Assembly (NCBI GenBank): GCA_937889535.1
Contig: CALBZW010000011.1
Coordinates: 143,411 to 207,410 of the forward strand
Reading direction: 5' to 3'
Origin: an uncultured Candidatus Saccharibacteria bacterium
GTDB lineage: Bacteria > Patescibacteriota > Saccharimonadia > Saccharimonadales > Saccharimonadaceae
Length of the DNA stretch: 64,000 nucleotides
Shown: positions 17,024 to 24,785 of the stretch, one piece after another
Numbering within the stretch: the stretch's first letter is position 1
How the letters are laid out: each line of letters starts with the position of its first letter
Notes under the pieces: model-generated
The model's input: the letters and a program-made list of their open reading frames with translations, nothing else
What the model was told of the DNA's origin: nothing
Databases searched by the model: none
Made by a program: the position numbers and the translations under genes

Positions 17024-18256
17024 TCAGAATCCAGGTTTACCGAGGAGATGGAACATGTTGCGCTTGTAAGCTTCCACGCCAGGCTGGTCAAAAGGATTGA
17101 CGCCGGAAAGTTTAGCAGAAAGCGCACAAGATAGTTCAAAGAAATAAATCAAGGCACCGAGCGATTTTTCGTCGAGCGTCGGAATTGTAATTTCGGAAAC
17201 CGGGATACCGCCATCGCGGTGCGCAGTGACAGTCGCCTCAAGTGCCTTTGTGTTGAGAAAATCTAAAGTCTTACCCTCAAGATATTTCAGACCATCAAGG
17301 TCTTTTGCGAGCCGTGGGACTGTCACGGCGGGAGCGCCTTCCTCCGAAAAACGTAGCATGGTTTCGAAGATATTACGACGACCATCCTGGAGATACTGCC
17401 CAAGTGAATGGAGATCAGTAGTATAGATAACTGATGCTGGGAAAATTCCCTGCTTATCCTTCCCTTCAGACTCGCCAAAAAGCTGTTTCCACCATTCTTC
17501 AAAATATCGCATGCAAGGCTCAAAAGACGCCAGAATTTCTACATCATAATCCTTTTTCAGCAAATCAGCGCGCATGGTCGCATACCGGATAGCTGCAGAT
17601 TCAGAATTATCGAGATTCGCGGCACGTTCCGTAGCAGCGCCAGACATTAGCTGATCGATATTTACTCCGGCAACGGCAAGCGGGAGGAGGCCGACAGCAG
17701 TCAAGACAGAGTAGCGCCCACCGATATTATCGGGAACAACAAAACGAGCATAGCCCTCAGCGATAGCCTCTTCATAAAGCGCACCTTCTCGAGCGTCAGT
17801 AGTAGCAAAAATACGTTCGCTAGCTTTGTCGCCATATTTTTCTTGGAGTTTGGCTTTCAATAGGCGGAAAGCGACAGCCGGTTCGGTCGTAGTGCCGGAT
17901 TTTGAAATGACATTAATCGAAAAATCAGAATCACCAAGCGTGTCCATGAGACGATTTAGCTCACGCGTGCTGAGTGAATTACCAGCGTAGAGAATCTTGG
18001 TCGGGCTTGCAGGGCGCAAGGCTTCGATCAACGCGCGATGACCAAGATACGAGCCGCCAATTCCGATACAGACAAGGTAATCAGAGTTATTTCGAATCTG
18101 CTGAGCCGTAGTTTTTATTTTATCAAATTCTGCGTGGTCATAAGTTTCTGGCAAATCATACCAGCCGCCCATGGGGTCAGATTGAATATCGTTGATAATT
18201 TCGCGAATGCGTGGCGCATCGACTGTGACGTCGATGTCTGAATGGAATTTAACCAT
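17024..18256 (-). CDS. pgi: Glucose-6-phosphate isomerase
   Basis: Interconverts glucose 6-phosphate and fructose 6-phosphate in the cytoplasm. Seen are VCIGIGGSYLGHRALIEAL (SIS domain), the phosphate-binding ISKSGTTTEPAVAFR, the GGRYSVLTAVGLLPLA signature and a C-terminal FDQPGVEAYKRNMF with the family's conserved Gln and Lys. 410 residues, the short bacterial type. It starts 11 bp after the pseudopilin stop with an AAGGGCGG Shine-Dalgarno, so both genes probably share the leaderless promoter at 18668-18673. Its fructose 6-phosphate can enter the phosphoketolase route. Confidence 0.96.
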   Translation of the reverse strand: MVKFHSDIDVTVDAPRIREIINDIQSDPMGGWYDLPETYDHAEFDKIKTTAQQIRNNSDYLVCIGIGGSYLGHRALIEALRPASPTKILYAGNSLSTRELNRLMDTLGDSDFSINVISKSGTTTEPAVAFRLLKAKLQEKYGDKASERIFATTDAREGALYEEAIAEGYARFVVPDNIGGRYSVLTAVGLLPLAVAGVNIDQLMSGAATERAANLDNSESAAIRYATMRADLLKKDYDVEILASFEPCMRYFEEWWKQLFGESEGKDKQGIFPASVIYTTDLHSLGQYLQDGRRNIFETMLRFSEEGAPAVTVPRLAKDLDGLKYLEGKTLDFLNTKALEATVTAHRDGGIPVSEITIPTLDEKSLGALIYFFELSCALSAKLSGVNPFDQPGVEAYKRNMFHLLGKPGF

Positions 18257-18267
18257 AACCGCCCTTA

Positions 18268-18660
18268 CTACTTTTTACCCTTTTTGATATACGTGTCTTC
18301 TTTTTCGAGTTGAGCACGGAGAGTATATTCTTGGCATTCGTTCTTGGAATTGCAATTCGCGACTTCGTAGGTATAATTACTACCCTCAATACCAAGATTC
18401 GTACCGAATGGGTCGGTGAAAAGCTCTGGATCAATCACGGGAAGATTTTCCTCGGAAATCGTATCTGGATAATAACCGTATTTCGGATAATAATATTCCT
18501 CTAGGGCATAATACATAGCGTTGATAGCGGTCTTGCGCGCGTCGTCGCGGTCCATAGCCTCAACGTTAGACTTCTGAAGGAAGAAAATAATCACGAGAAG
18601 TGCTGCAAATGCACCAACGATCATAAGTTCAATAAGGGTAAAACCTTTTTTGTCGTTCAT
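18268..18660 (-). CDS. Type IV pilin-like (pseudopilin) protein
   Basis: 130 residues with a classic prepilin leader: MNDKKG followed by FTLIELMIV, with cleavage after Gly and Glu5 of the mature chain present. One N-terminal helix continues into a soluble acidic, Tyr-rich domain containing a Cys pair (NCNSKNEC). It is probably processed by a prepilin peptidase and built into a pilus or a DNA-uptake pseudopilus, which fits comEC elsewhere in the window. ATTATA at 18668-18673 gives a TATAAT 7 nt before the ATG (leaderless). It is an orphan here; no assembly ATPase is near. Confidence 0.85.
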   Translation of the reverse strand: MNDKKGFTLIELMIVGAFAALLVIIFFLQKSNVEAMDRDDARKTAINAMYYALEEYYYPKYGYYPDTISEENLPVIDPELFTDPFGTNLGIEGSNYTYEVANCNSKNECQEYTLRAQLEKEDTYIKKGKK

Positions 18661-18718
18661 AATATTGATTATAACACAATGCCACGAAAAAAGTGCCTCG
18701 CGGCACGATAAACTTGGA

Positions 18719-18795
18719 TGGTAGTACCAGGTGGGATCGAACCACCGACCTCAGGCTTATGAGTCCTGCGCTCTAACCAGCTGAGCTATGGTACC
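18719..18795 (-). tRNA. tRNA-Met (CAT)
   Basis: Clover leaf with the loop CTCATAA (anticodon CAT), D-arm GCTCAGCTGGTTAGAGC and T-arm with GGTTCGATCC. CCA is encoded (18719-18721). The acceptor closes with a G-U pair and 31-39 is an A-G mismatch. The anticodon stem lacks the three G-C pairs of initiator tRNA, so this is an elongator Met, or a lysidine-modified Ile. Confidence 0.93.
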
Positions 18796-18837
18796 ACACG
18801 TTGTTATTATAACATACTTTTTTGAAATTGAGAGAGA

Positions 18838-19380
18838 TTATTGATTTTGCTGCCATTTATAGTACTCGATAAGATATTCCCAGCAGCCTTCTTTGTCGGT
18901 GATTCCCTCGTAGTGATTTTGGATGCGGCGGATAATTTCGTCGCGGTCAATCCATTCCACCTCCGAAACTTCCTCGGTCTGGAGCTTGAGAGTTAAAGGG
19001 TCGAGATCTTTATGAACAATATAGTATTCATTAAAATGATTATTAATTACGTTGCCTTTTAGATTGGTCGAGGTAGTTGCGCCGATGAAAGTAATATCGT
19101 TTTTGTCGAGTTTAATATCAAGTTCTTCTTCGCATTCGCGCATTACAGCCTGAAAACCGAATTCGCCAGCCAAAACATGGCCGCCAGCACTAACGTCCCA
19201 CATACCCGGCCAAAGTTTTTTGGAATCGCTACGTTTCTGTAGGAGAACCTGATTTTTAGAGTTAATGATGAAAATTGCGACAGCCTTGTGCCAGTGGCCG
19301 GATTGGTGACACTCATCGCGAGTGGCGACCTTACCAGTATAGCGGCCCTTAGTGTCGAGAATATCAAAAGTTTCTTGCAT
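18838..19380 (-). CDS. Nudix hydrolase (YfcD/IPP-isomerase-like)
   Basis: 180 residues. The Nudix box begins at GGHVLAGEFGFQ and continues with AVMRECEEELDI, giving the metal-binding RExxEE core (final G replaced by D). The N-terminal FDILDTKGRYTGKVATRDECHQSGHWHKAV segment, with its HWH, is typical of the YfcD/Idi-type subgroup. It probably hydrolyses a nucleoside diphosphate derivative; isoprenoid isomerase activity is not excluded. TATAAT (19387-19392, complement) ends 6 nt before the ATG, so it is leaderless. Confidence 0.85.
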   Translation of the reverse strand: MQETFDILDTKGRYTGKVATRDECHQSGHWHKAVAIFIINSKNQVLLQKRSDSKKLWPGMWDVSAGGHVLAGEFGFQAVMRECEEELDIKLDKNDITFIGATTSTNLKGNVINNHFNEYYIVHKDLDPLTLKLQTEEVSEVEWIDRDEIIRRIQNHYEGITDKEGCWEYLIEYYKWQQNQ

Positions 19381-19404
19381 GTGATAATTATAACACGGTA
19401 AGGC

Positions 19405-19758
19405 TTGAGACTATTCGGGTTGGCTTTTGTCCGTAGTGGAAACGTCAATCTTGTCTATGGTCAGGGTCGAGTTGTTGGTGAATATGGTTATGGATGGTCA
19501 CGCACTAATGGAGGAAAGAGGAAGGAGACCACCGGCGCCACCACCATAGTACAGTTACCATTGGCTTTTGTCCGTAGTGGGTATGTCGCCCTCAACAATG
19601 GTACTACTAGCTATGTCGGCTACTATGGCTATGGCTGGTCTAGCATTTCCAAGGCATCTACCGCAAGTGCGTATAATTTGTACTTTGGCATTACAAATGC
19701 TCCTCTTACGTCAGATAGCGGCAATCGTTATCATGGTTTCCCCCTCCGCTGCCTCTAA
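19405..19758 (+). pseudogene. Two degraded C-type-lectin/FISUMP-like surface-protein cassettes
   Basis: Reading frame of about 117 residues without start signals or signal peptide. It holds two tandem copies of one module: LAFVRSGNVNL...YGYGWSRT and LAFVRSGYVALNNG...YGYGWSS..., the second finishing in NLYFG...NRYHGFPLRC. This looks like the C-terminal cassette (YWSxT...GFxxRC) of Fibrobacter-type paralogous surface domains, also related in look to variable lectin domains. The copies share the 18-mer GGCTTTTGTCCGTAGTGG at their start. A third copy lies at 24269-24553. It is a fragment of a longer gene or a storage copy; expression is not apparent. Confidence 0.5.
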
Positions 19759-19957
19759 CTAGGGGCGACAAAAATTGCCTTATTTATAAAACTTTGATAG
19801 AATAGGAATTACAAGTATGGTTACTTTCGTTTTCGGACGAAAGTAATTTTTATCTTCAGGTCAGCATCGAGCTTAATAAAGCCGCACTTAATCCGTACTT
19901 TCATACTGCACTCCTTTCTCCCACCTATGACCAAGTTAAGCTACATGTCGCCCCTAG
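19759..19957. repeat. Mini-element bounded by 12-bp perfect inverted repeats
   Basis: CTAGGGGCGACA at 19759-19770 and its exact reverse complement TGTCGCCCCTAG at 19946-19957. Between them lie a perfect 10-bp hairpin with a T tract (19821-19846, terminator-like on the + strand) and a short ORF on the - strand. The size and ends suggest a miniature mobile element or a large folded RNA; no target-site duplication is evident. Confidence 0.45.
19821..19904 (-). CDS. 27-codon ORF with a strong ribosome-binding site
   Basis: Encodes a small, very basic peptide beginning MKVRIKCGFIKL and ending in FVRKRK. AAGGAG (complement of 19911-19916) is 6 nt before the ATG, an unusually good site for this genome. 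Its last codons form the hairpin at 19821-19846. It lies inside the inverted-repeat mini-element. I do not recognise it; it could be a leader peptide, a small membrane-active or nucleic-acid-binding peptide, or chance. Confidence 0.4.
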   Translation of the reverse strand: MKVRIKCGFIKLDADLKIKITFVRKRK

Positions 19958-20038
19958 GATTCAGACTAGCATAAAATTGAAAATTTTAGCAAGCATAAGA
20001 CTAGTAGACAGGAAAGTTCTCCCTGCTACCTTCCCTTT

Positions 20039-20078
20039 AAAATAAAAACAAGAGAGCAATCTCTCTTGTTTTTATTTT
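20039..20078. terminator. Bidirectional intrinsic terminator
   Basis: An 18-bp perfect stem (20039-20056 with 20061-20078) and CAAT loop with T-rich arms on both strands. It ends tRNA-Ser transcription on the - strand and touches the last base of its CCA. Confidence 0.85.
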
Positions 20079-20164
20079 GGCGGAAGGGACAGGATTCGAA
20101 CCTGCGAGGCTATTAACCTGCTGGTTTTCAAGACCAGTGCCATCAACCACTCGGCCACCCTTCC
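20078..20164 (-). tRNA. tRNA-Ser (TGA)
   Basis: 87 nt with a long variable arm, anticodon loop CTTGAAA, T-arm GGTTCGAATCC, acceptor GGAAGGG/CCCTTCC, G73 discriminator and encoded CCA. Confidence 0.96.
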
Positions 20165-20228
20165 AAGTATAATTATAGCACGAGTTCGGATATTAGGCAA
20201 TCTTGCGCCATACAACTAATTGACTGCT

Positions 20229-20930
20229 CTATTCGGCGTTTGTATGCACAGCCGTAACGTCATCAAGGTCATCAAGCGCATCAAGAAGTTTCTCGAGCTT
20301 CGCTTCGTCATCACCGGCAACAGCAATCGTACTAGTCGGTACATAACGGAGCTCGGCGTTCGTGACGGTCAGACCGGCATCAATCAAAGCCTGGCGGACT
20401 TTCATGAGGTCGCTCGCAGCGGTGATAATTTCGAGGCCTTCGTCGCCTTCTTCGACATCCTCAGCGCCAGCATCGAGTACCGTCATCATGGCTTCCTCGC
20501 CATTATCGCTCAGCTCAATACAACCCTTGCGCGCAAATTGAAACATGACTGAACCCGGGTCGGCCATGCGCCCGCCATTTTTTGACAGAGTGTTGCGAAC
20601 CTCAGGCATGGTGCGGTTCTTGTTATCAGTCGCAACTTCAATGATAATACCGACACCACCAGGGCCGTAGCCTTCGTAAGTTTCTTCGTTTAAGGCGGCA
20701 GCATTTTTATCCGAAACGCGAGCAATAGCGCGCTCAATATTAACTTTCGGCATATTCGCTTGGCGGGCTTTTTCGAGCATCATTGCAAGCGATGGGTTCA
20801 TATTTGGATCAGTACCAGCACGAGCAGCGATAGCAATCTGATTAGCGATTTTGGTGAATAACGCGCCGCGCTTTGCGTCGACGACGGCTTTTTGGCGTTT
20901 TGTGGTGGCCCACTTACTGTGTCCTGACAT
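20229..20930 (-). CDS. YebC/PmpR family protein (TACO1 homologue)
   Basis: 233 residues beginning MSGHSKWATTKRQKAVVDAKRG, the unmistakable family N-terminus, followed by NMPKVNIERAI, YEGYGPGGVGIIIE and NKNRTMPEVRNTLSKNGG. YebC proteins were called transcription regulators, and are now also linked to translation of proline-rich stretches. This is of interest because three tRNA-Pro genes lie downstream in the window, though no direct link is implied. It stands as a single gene with its own promoter-like TGATAAT upstream. Confidence 0.95.
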   Translation of the reverse strand: MSGHSKWATTKRQKAVVDAKRGALFTKIANQIAIAARAGTDPNMNPSLAMMLEKARQANMPKVNIERAIARVSDKNAAALNEETYEGYGPGGVGIIIEVATDNKNRTMPEVRNTLSKNGGRMADPGSVMFQFARKGCIELSDNGEEAMMTVLDAGAEDVEEGDEGLEIITAASDLMKVRQALIDAGLTVTNAELRYVPTSTIAVAGDDEAKLEKLLDALDDLDDVTAVHTNAE

Positions 20931-21039
20931 AGTTCATCTTCCCTGTTTACAATTTAGTAAAATAATCTCTACATATATATTATCATATCTCAAGCTAAAT
21001 GACAAATCGAGAGGAGACATCTGAACGATAAAATTCTGC

Positions 21040-21069
21040 TTGACAGTTGAATGCTTGTTCAATTATACT
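21040..21069 (+). promoter_or_regulatory. Promoter with CadC/SmtB-type operator
   Basis: TTGACA (21040-21045) and TATACT (21064-21069), 18-bp spacer. The spacer holds the inverted repeat TTGAA-N6-TTCAA (21047-21062), the expected position and half-site look for an ArsR/SmtB repressor. Binding would block RNA polymerase until metal arrives. Confidence 0.75.
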
Positions 21070-21098
21070 GGTGTTGTAATAGTTGAAGGAATATTCAT

Positions 21099-21491
21099 AT
21101 GTTTAAGAAAAAGGAGCCTGTTTGCGATTGTAATGTAATTCATCGCGATGCAGTGCAAAGAGCCTTGAAGCGTAAACCACACGATGTGCAACTGGAAAAA
21201 TTATCGGAATTGTTTAAGGTATTGGGCGATCCGACACGAATAAAGATTCTCTGGGCGCTGGACCAAAATGAGATGTGCGTTTGCGATATCGCGAATGTGC
21301 TAGATATGACAAAATCATCGATCTCCCATCAATTAGCAGTGCTACGAGCGGCGAGGATCGTGAAATATCGACGCGAGGGGAAAGAAGTATATTATATGTT
21401 GGATGATGACCATGTGACTCAACTTTATGAGATGGGGTTGAGACATATTATTCATCAAATACAAAACGGTAAAAGTGAGATAATTGCGTAA
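21099..21491 (+). CDS. CadC-type ArsR/SmtB metal-sensing repressor
   Basis: 130 residues. Winged helix with VLGDPTRIKILWAL and MTKSSISHQLAVLRAARIV. Cysteines at 9 and 11 (VCDCNVIH) and at 60 and 62 (MCVCDI) form the alpha3N thiolate site of CadC, which binds Cd, Pb or Bi (and Zn). On metal binding it would leave the operator at 21047-21062. Its stop lies 1 bp before the ATG of the P1B-ATPase gene, and the pair is a classic metal-efflux operon. Neighbour and ligands agree well. Confidence 0.92.
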   Translation: MFKKKEPVCDCNVIHRDAVQRALKRKPHDVQLEKLSELFKVLGDPTRIKILWALDQNEMCVCDIANVLDMTKSSISHQLAVLRAARIVKYRREGKEVYYMLDDDHVTQLYEMGLRHIIHQIQNGKSEIIA

Positions 21492-21492
21492 A

Positions 21493-23595
21493 ATGAAATA
21501 TAAGTATAAAATAAATGGCTTAGATTGTGCGAATTGCGCGCGTGAAGTCGAAGAATTTTTAGTGAAAGATAAACGTTTTAAAAACGTCGTGGTAAATTTT
21601 AACACGGCGAAGTTATCTTTTGAAGCGAAAGCAGAAATACCGATCAACGAACTGAATAGACTAGTGCAGAGTGTCGAGTCGGAAGCAACTATTAGCGAGA
21701 TTGAAGCAATACGATCGAATGCTGCAAAAAACGCTCAATCGTGCGAAACTTGCAACGGCGCCAAGAATAATAAGACAGAAGTTAAAGGTGGTTTACGCGA
21801 GCGGATTTGGTTTTTGATTATTGGGATAGTAGTTGGAGTTTCGGCTTATTTTGCGCCATTGCCAGAGCTAGTGAAAGTTATTTGTTACGTAGTAGGTTAT
21901 GGTTTCCTATTGTGGCATACGGCGCTAACTGCCGCGAAAACCTTGATTAAAAGTCATGCATTGAATGAAAACACCTTAATTACAATTTCGTGTATCGGCG
22001 CACTGGTGATTGGCGAAGTGCTAGAGGGGATGATGGTAATTGCGCTATATACGATTGGCAAGATATTGGAAGCAAAGGCGCTGAATAATTCGCGGCGCTC
22101 CATTGAAGGTCTGCTCGATATCAAGCAGCCATTTGCGGAGCGAAAAGAAGGGCGGAGACTGGTGCGAATTAACGTGGAGGAAATTGAGCCAGGAGATATT
22201 CTGGTCGTGAAGAAAGGCGAGCGAGCGCCAGTAGACGGAGAAATCTTAAAAGGCGAGACTGAACTGGATCTGTCAGCATTAACTGGTGAGAGCGAAAAAG
22301 TTAAAGTCGGCGTAGGTGAGCGGATATTGTCGGGAGCAATCAACTTAGGGAATGCGATCGAAATGCGAGCGACGACGGATTATGCGGATTCGACGGTAGC
22401 GAAAATTCTAGAGTTACTAGAAGATGCAACGGACCGCAAGGCAAAAACTGAAACCGTAGTAGCAAAAATTAGTAAAGTTTATACGCCAGTGATTTTGGGG
22501 TTGGCAATCCTAGTAAGTATAGTCTTACCGGTAATATTCCAAGTGTCGGTCGTGGAGAGTATTTATCGGGGGCTAACCTTTCTGGTAATTTCCTGCCCGT
22601 GCGCAATCGCGATTTCCGTGCCGCTGTCATACTTCACGGGAATTGGTGCAGGAAGTAAGCATGGGATTTTAATAAAGGGTAGCAACTACTTAGATGCATT
22701 GAGCGATGCGAAAAACATTATCTTTGATAAAACTGGGACATTGACCGATGGTAGCTTCGCAGTGTCGGAAATTAAAATTTCTGATCCAAAGTATTCTAAG
22801 GCAGAAGTTATTGAGATTTTAGCGCAAGGCGAAGCGTTATCGAATCATCCGATTGCGCAGTCGATTTTGAAACTATATGACGATGAGGTTGATACGAGCA
22901 ACGTGCGAGATTTTAAGGAAATCGCGGGTGAAGGAATTTCCTATACGCTGGGAAAAGACAAAATTAGCGTCGGAAATAAACTACTATGCCCGTGTCAAGA
23001 AGATGCGGTATTACATCTAAACATTAACGGTAAACATGTCGCGTCAATTACGATTAATGACGGAGTGAAGACTAACGCTGAAGAAGCAGTGGCGAAGCTC
23101 ACGAAGCTTGGGCTGACAAGTTATATGTTCACGGGGGATAAGAATTCAGTAGCGCGAGTCGTAGCGAAGAAGCTTGGAATTGATCACGTACAAGCGGAGA
23201 TGTTGCCGACAGATAAGTTTCAGGCATACGAAAAAGTTGCGGCAAAAAACGGGATGACGATCTTCGTAGGGGACGGGATTAACGATGCGCCGGTTTTGAA
23301 ACGAGCAGATATCGGGATTGCAATGGGCGGTGTGGGTTCGGAATCGGCGATTGAAGCAGCGGACATCGTTATTATGAATGACGATTTATTGAAAATTCCA
23401 CAAGTGATGGAGGTTTCGCATTACACGAAACGGATAATTTATCAGAATTTAATCTTCGCAATTGGCGTAAAAATCATAATACTTGCGTTAAGTGTGTTTG
23501 GACTGGCGAATATGTGGTGGGCGGTGTTCGCGGATACGGGAGTAACTCTACTTGCGATTTTGAATACGTTGAGAATTATGTATAGGTTTCAGTAA
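21493..23595 (+). CDS. cadA: Heavy-metal-exporting P1B-type ATPase (CadA/ZntA group)
   Basis: Pumps soft divalent metals out of the cytoplasm using ATP. The N-terminal HMA domain has GLDCANC at residues 9-15; the membrane metal site is SCPCAIAI (CPC); DKTGTLT is the phosphorylation loop; TGES is the actuator motif; and GDGINDAP is the hinge. Eight membrane helices are expected. Together with the CadC-like sensor the substrate is most likely Cd/Pb/Zn. A TTG four codons earlier (21484) overlaps the repressor gene; I prefer the ATG at 21493. Length 700 residues, normal for CadA. Confidence 0.95.
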   Translation: MKYKYKINGLDCANCAREVEEFLVKDKRFKNVVVNFNTAKLSFEAKAEIPINELNRLVQSVESEATISEIEAIRSNAAKNAQSCETCNGAKNNKTEVKGGLRERIWFLIIGIVVGVSAYFAPLPELVKVICYVVGYGFLLWHTALTAAKTLIKSHALNENTLITISCIGALVIGEVLEGMMVIALYTIGKILEAKALNNSRRSIEGLLDIKQPFAERKEGRRLVRINVEEIEPGDILVVKKGERAPVDGEILKGETELDLSALTGESEKVKVGVGERILSGAINLGNAIEMRATTDYADSTVAKILELLEDATDRKAKTETVVAKISKVYTPVILGLAILVSIVLPVIFQVSVVESIYRGLTFLVISCPCAIAISVPLSYFTGIGAGSKHGILIKGSNYLDALSDAKNIIFDKTGTLTDGSFAVSEIKISDPKYSKAEVIEILAQGEALSNHPIAQSILKLYDDEVDTSNVRDFKEIAGEGISYTLGKDKISVGNKLLCPCQEDAVLHLNINGKHVASITINDGVKTNAEEAVAKLTKLGLTSYMFTGDKNSVARVVAKKLGIDHVQAEMLPTDKFQAYEKVAAKNGMTIFVGDGINDAPVLKRADIGIAMGGVGSESAIEAADIVIMNDDLLKIPQVMEVSHYTKRIIYQNLIFAIGVKIIILALSVFGLANMWWAVFADTGVTLLAILNTLRIMYRFQ

Positions 23596-23628
23596 AATAA
23601 ATCCCCCGATAGTATCGGGGGATTTATT
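23596..23628. terminator. Bidirectional intrinsic terminator
   Basis: A 15-bp perfect stem (23596-23610 with 23614-23628) with a CCCCC/GGGGG core and AT ends. It separates cadA from the convergent 23638 gene. Confidence 0.9.
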
Positions 23629-23637
23629 GCGTGCCGT

Positions 23638-23928
23638 TTAGCGTGCGCAGAAACCGCCCGCATTATCTTCAAACCATTTTTCAAATTCATCAAGGTAAGC
23701 GTCGACGCCGATGCTCTTAGCATAAGATTTTTGGCTATCGAGATCATAACTTAGCCCACTTGCGGCGTAACCGGTGATTTCATTTTCATTATACATAATC
23801 GTGATATCACCGCGAGACGATTCGCATTTCATCTTTTTGGATGTGAGTGAAACTATGCCGATAATTATGGCAGCGAGAGCAAAAATGCCAAGCACGACGG
23901 CGCCGATAATCATTAAAACTTTTTTCAT
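23638..23928 (-). CDS. Small membrane-anchored extracytoplasmic protein
   Basis: 96 residues. One N-terminal membrane helix (VLMIIGAVVLGIFALAAIIIGIV) is followed by a short outside domain with two cysteines (KCESS and FCAR) that may form a disulfide, and the phrase YNENEITGYAASGL. Family not recognised. Strong Shine-Dalgarno AAGGAGG 5 nt before the ATG. It lies behind a long structured leader ending in a terminator (23970-24080), suggesting control by attenuation. Confidence 0.6.
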   Translation of the reverse strand: MKKVLMIIGAVVLGIFALAAIIIGIVSLTSKKMKCESSRGDITIMYNENEITGYAASGLSYDLDSQKSYAKSIGVDAYLDEFEKWFEDNAGGFCAR

Positions 23929-23969
23929 ATTACCTCCTTGGGTGTTATGCGCATTTCGTATGGCGACAT

Positions 23970-24080
23970 AAAAAATGCGACTATTTACTAAGTCGCTAAA
24001 CTCTACAATTACTCATATAAGAAATTGCGTAAATAGCCGCATTAACGCTTATATGAGTAATAATGATGTAGAGTTTAGCT
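23970..24080 (-). ncRNA. Structured leader or small RNA with its own promoter and terminator
   Basis: On the - strand a TGC-TATAAT (-10 at 24087-24092) starts a transcript near 24080. Its first 85 nt can fold into one long hairpin: a 13-bp outer stem (GCTAAACTCTACA) and a 12-bp inner stem (TACTCATATAAG). Directly after comes a GCGACT/AGTCGC hairpin with six T (23970-23996), an intrinsic terminator that shares its GC with the end of the long stem. Read-through would express the 23638 gene. Not a known riboswitch to my eye. Confidence 0.55.
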
Positions 24081-24268
24081 GATTTGATTATAGCATATTT
24101 TCGCAATACTTGCCTATGTTAAAATGAGAGGGTGGATATTTAGGTCCATGGGACCGGATGATGGCGATTGAGGTCAGGCTCCAGCTATCAAATGCTCTCT
24201 TTTGAAGATCGTGAAATTCCCCTCTCTATGAGTCAAAAGGTGAAACTGGGAGGTTAGAGGAAGTATTT

Positions 24269-24553
24269 TTGGTTATGGCCAACTCTACTTTGAGGAATTT
24301 CTGTACCAACATTGCCTGCGCTTTTCTGGCTTTTGTCCGTAGCAATGCGGTAAATGTTAACGATGGTAAGATATGGAACTTGGGTCAGAACGGGAACTAC
24401 TGGTCGCGTACGGCTAGTTCGTCTACCGCTGGCCGCAACTTATGGTTCAATCCTACGGATGTCAATCCGTCAAATAGCAACAATCGTTGGAACGGTTTCT
24501 CCCTCCGCTGGGGGTGGCCGCGGTGCGGTGCCGATCTTCTAGGATTTGTGTAA
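24269..24553 (+). pseudogene. Third C-type-lectin/FISUMP-like cassette fragment
   Basis: About 94 residues in frame containing LAFVRSNAVNVNDG...GNYWSRTASSS...NLWFNP...NNRWNGFSLRWG, the same module as at 19405-19758. It lacks the final Cys (RWG instead of RC) and runs on into unrelated sequence (GWPRCGADLLGFV). It has no signal peptide or convincing start. Asn codons AAC/AAT are frequent at the positions that differ from the other copies, as in template repeats of diversity-generating retroelements, but there is no reverse transcriptase in the window. Best read as a gene remnant. Confidence 0.45.
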
Positions 24554-24604
24554 AGATGGAATCTTAGCATTCGAAGCTCGGAGCAGGAAAACGGATTTTC
24601 TACG

Positions 24605-24636
24605 AAAAAGACTCTAGCTTAGGCTAGAGTCTTTTT
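24605..24636. terminator. Bidirectional intrinsic terminator
   Basis: Perfect 14-bp stem AAAAAGACTCTAGC with loop TTAG and its complement. On the - strand it lies 2 bp after the tRNA-Leu CCA. Confidence 0.93.
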
Positions 24637-24638
24637 AT

Positions 24639-24725
24639 TGGTCCCCGGAGCAGGACTTGAACCTGTACCTGATTGCTCAGACTAGCACCTGAAGCTAGCG
24701 CGTCTACCAATTCCGCCATCCGGGG
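24639..24725 (-). tRNA. tRNA-Leu (CAG)
   Basis: 87 nt with long variable arm; anticodon loop TTCAGGT, stem CTAGC/GCTAG, acceptor CCCCGGA/TCCGGGG, discriminator A and encoded CCA. Confidence 0.95.
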
Positions 24726-24785
24726 ATATGCTATATATTATAGCACGGAATGCCTCCATTCGCTAGAGACATTCCGTATACACCC

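Noticed and set aside
23970..24080. 6S RNA
   Set aside because: Too short, and no clear large central bubble flanked by G-rich/C-rich arms; a terminator follows directly.
19405..24553. Active diversity-generating retroelement
   Set aside because: No reverse transcriptase in the window, and the copies differ at silent positions, not only at adenines.
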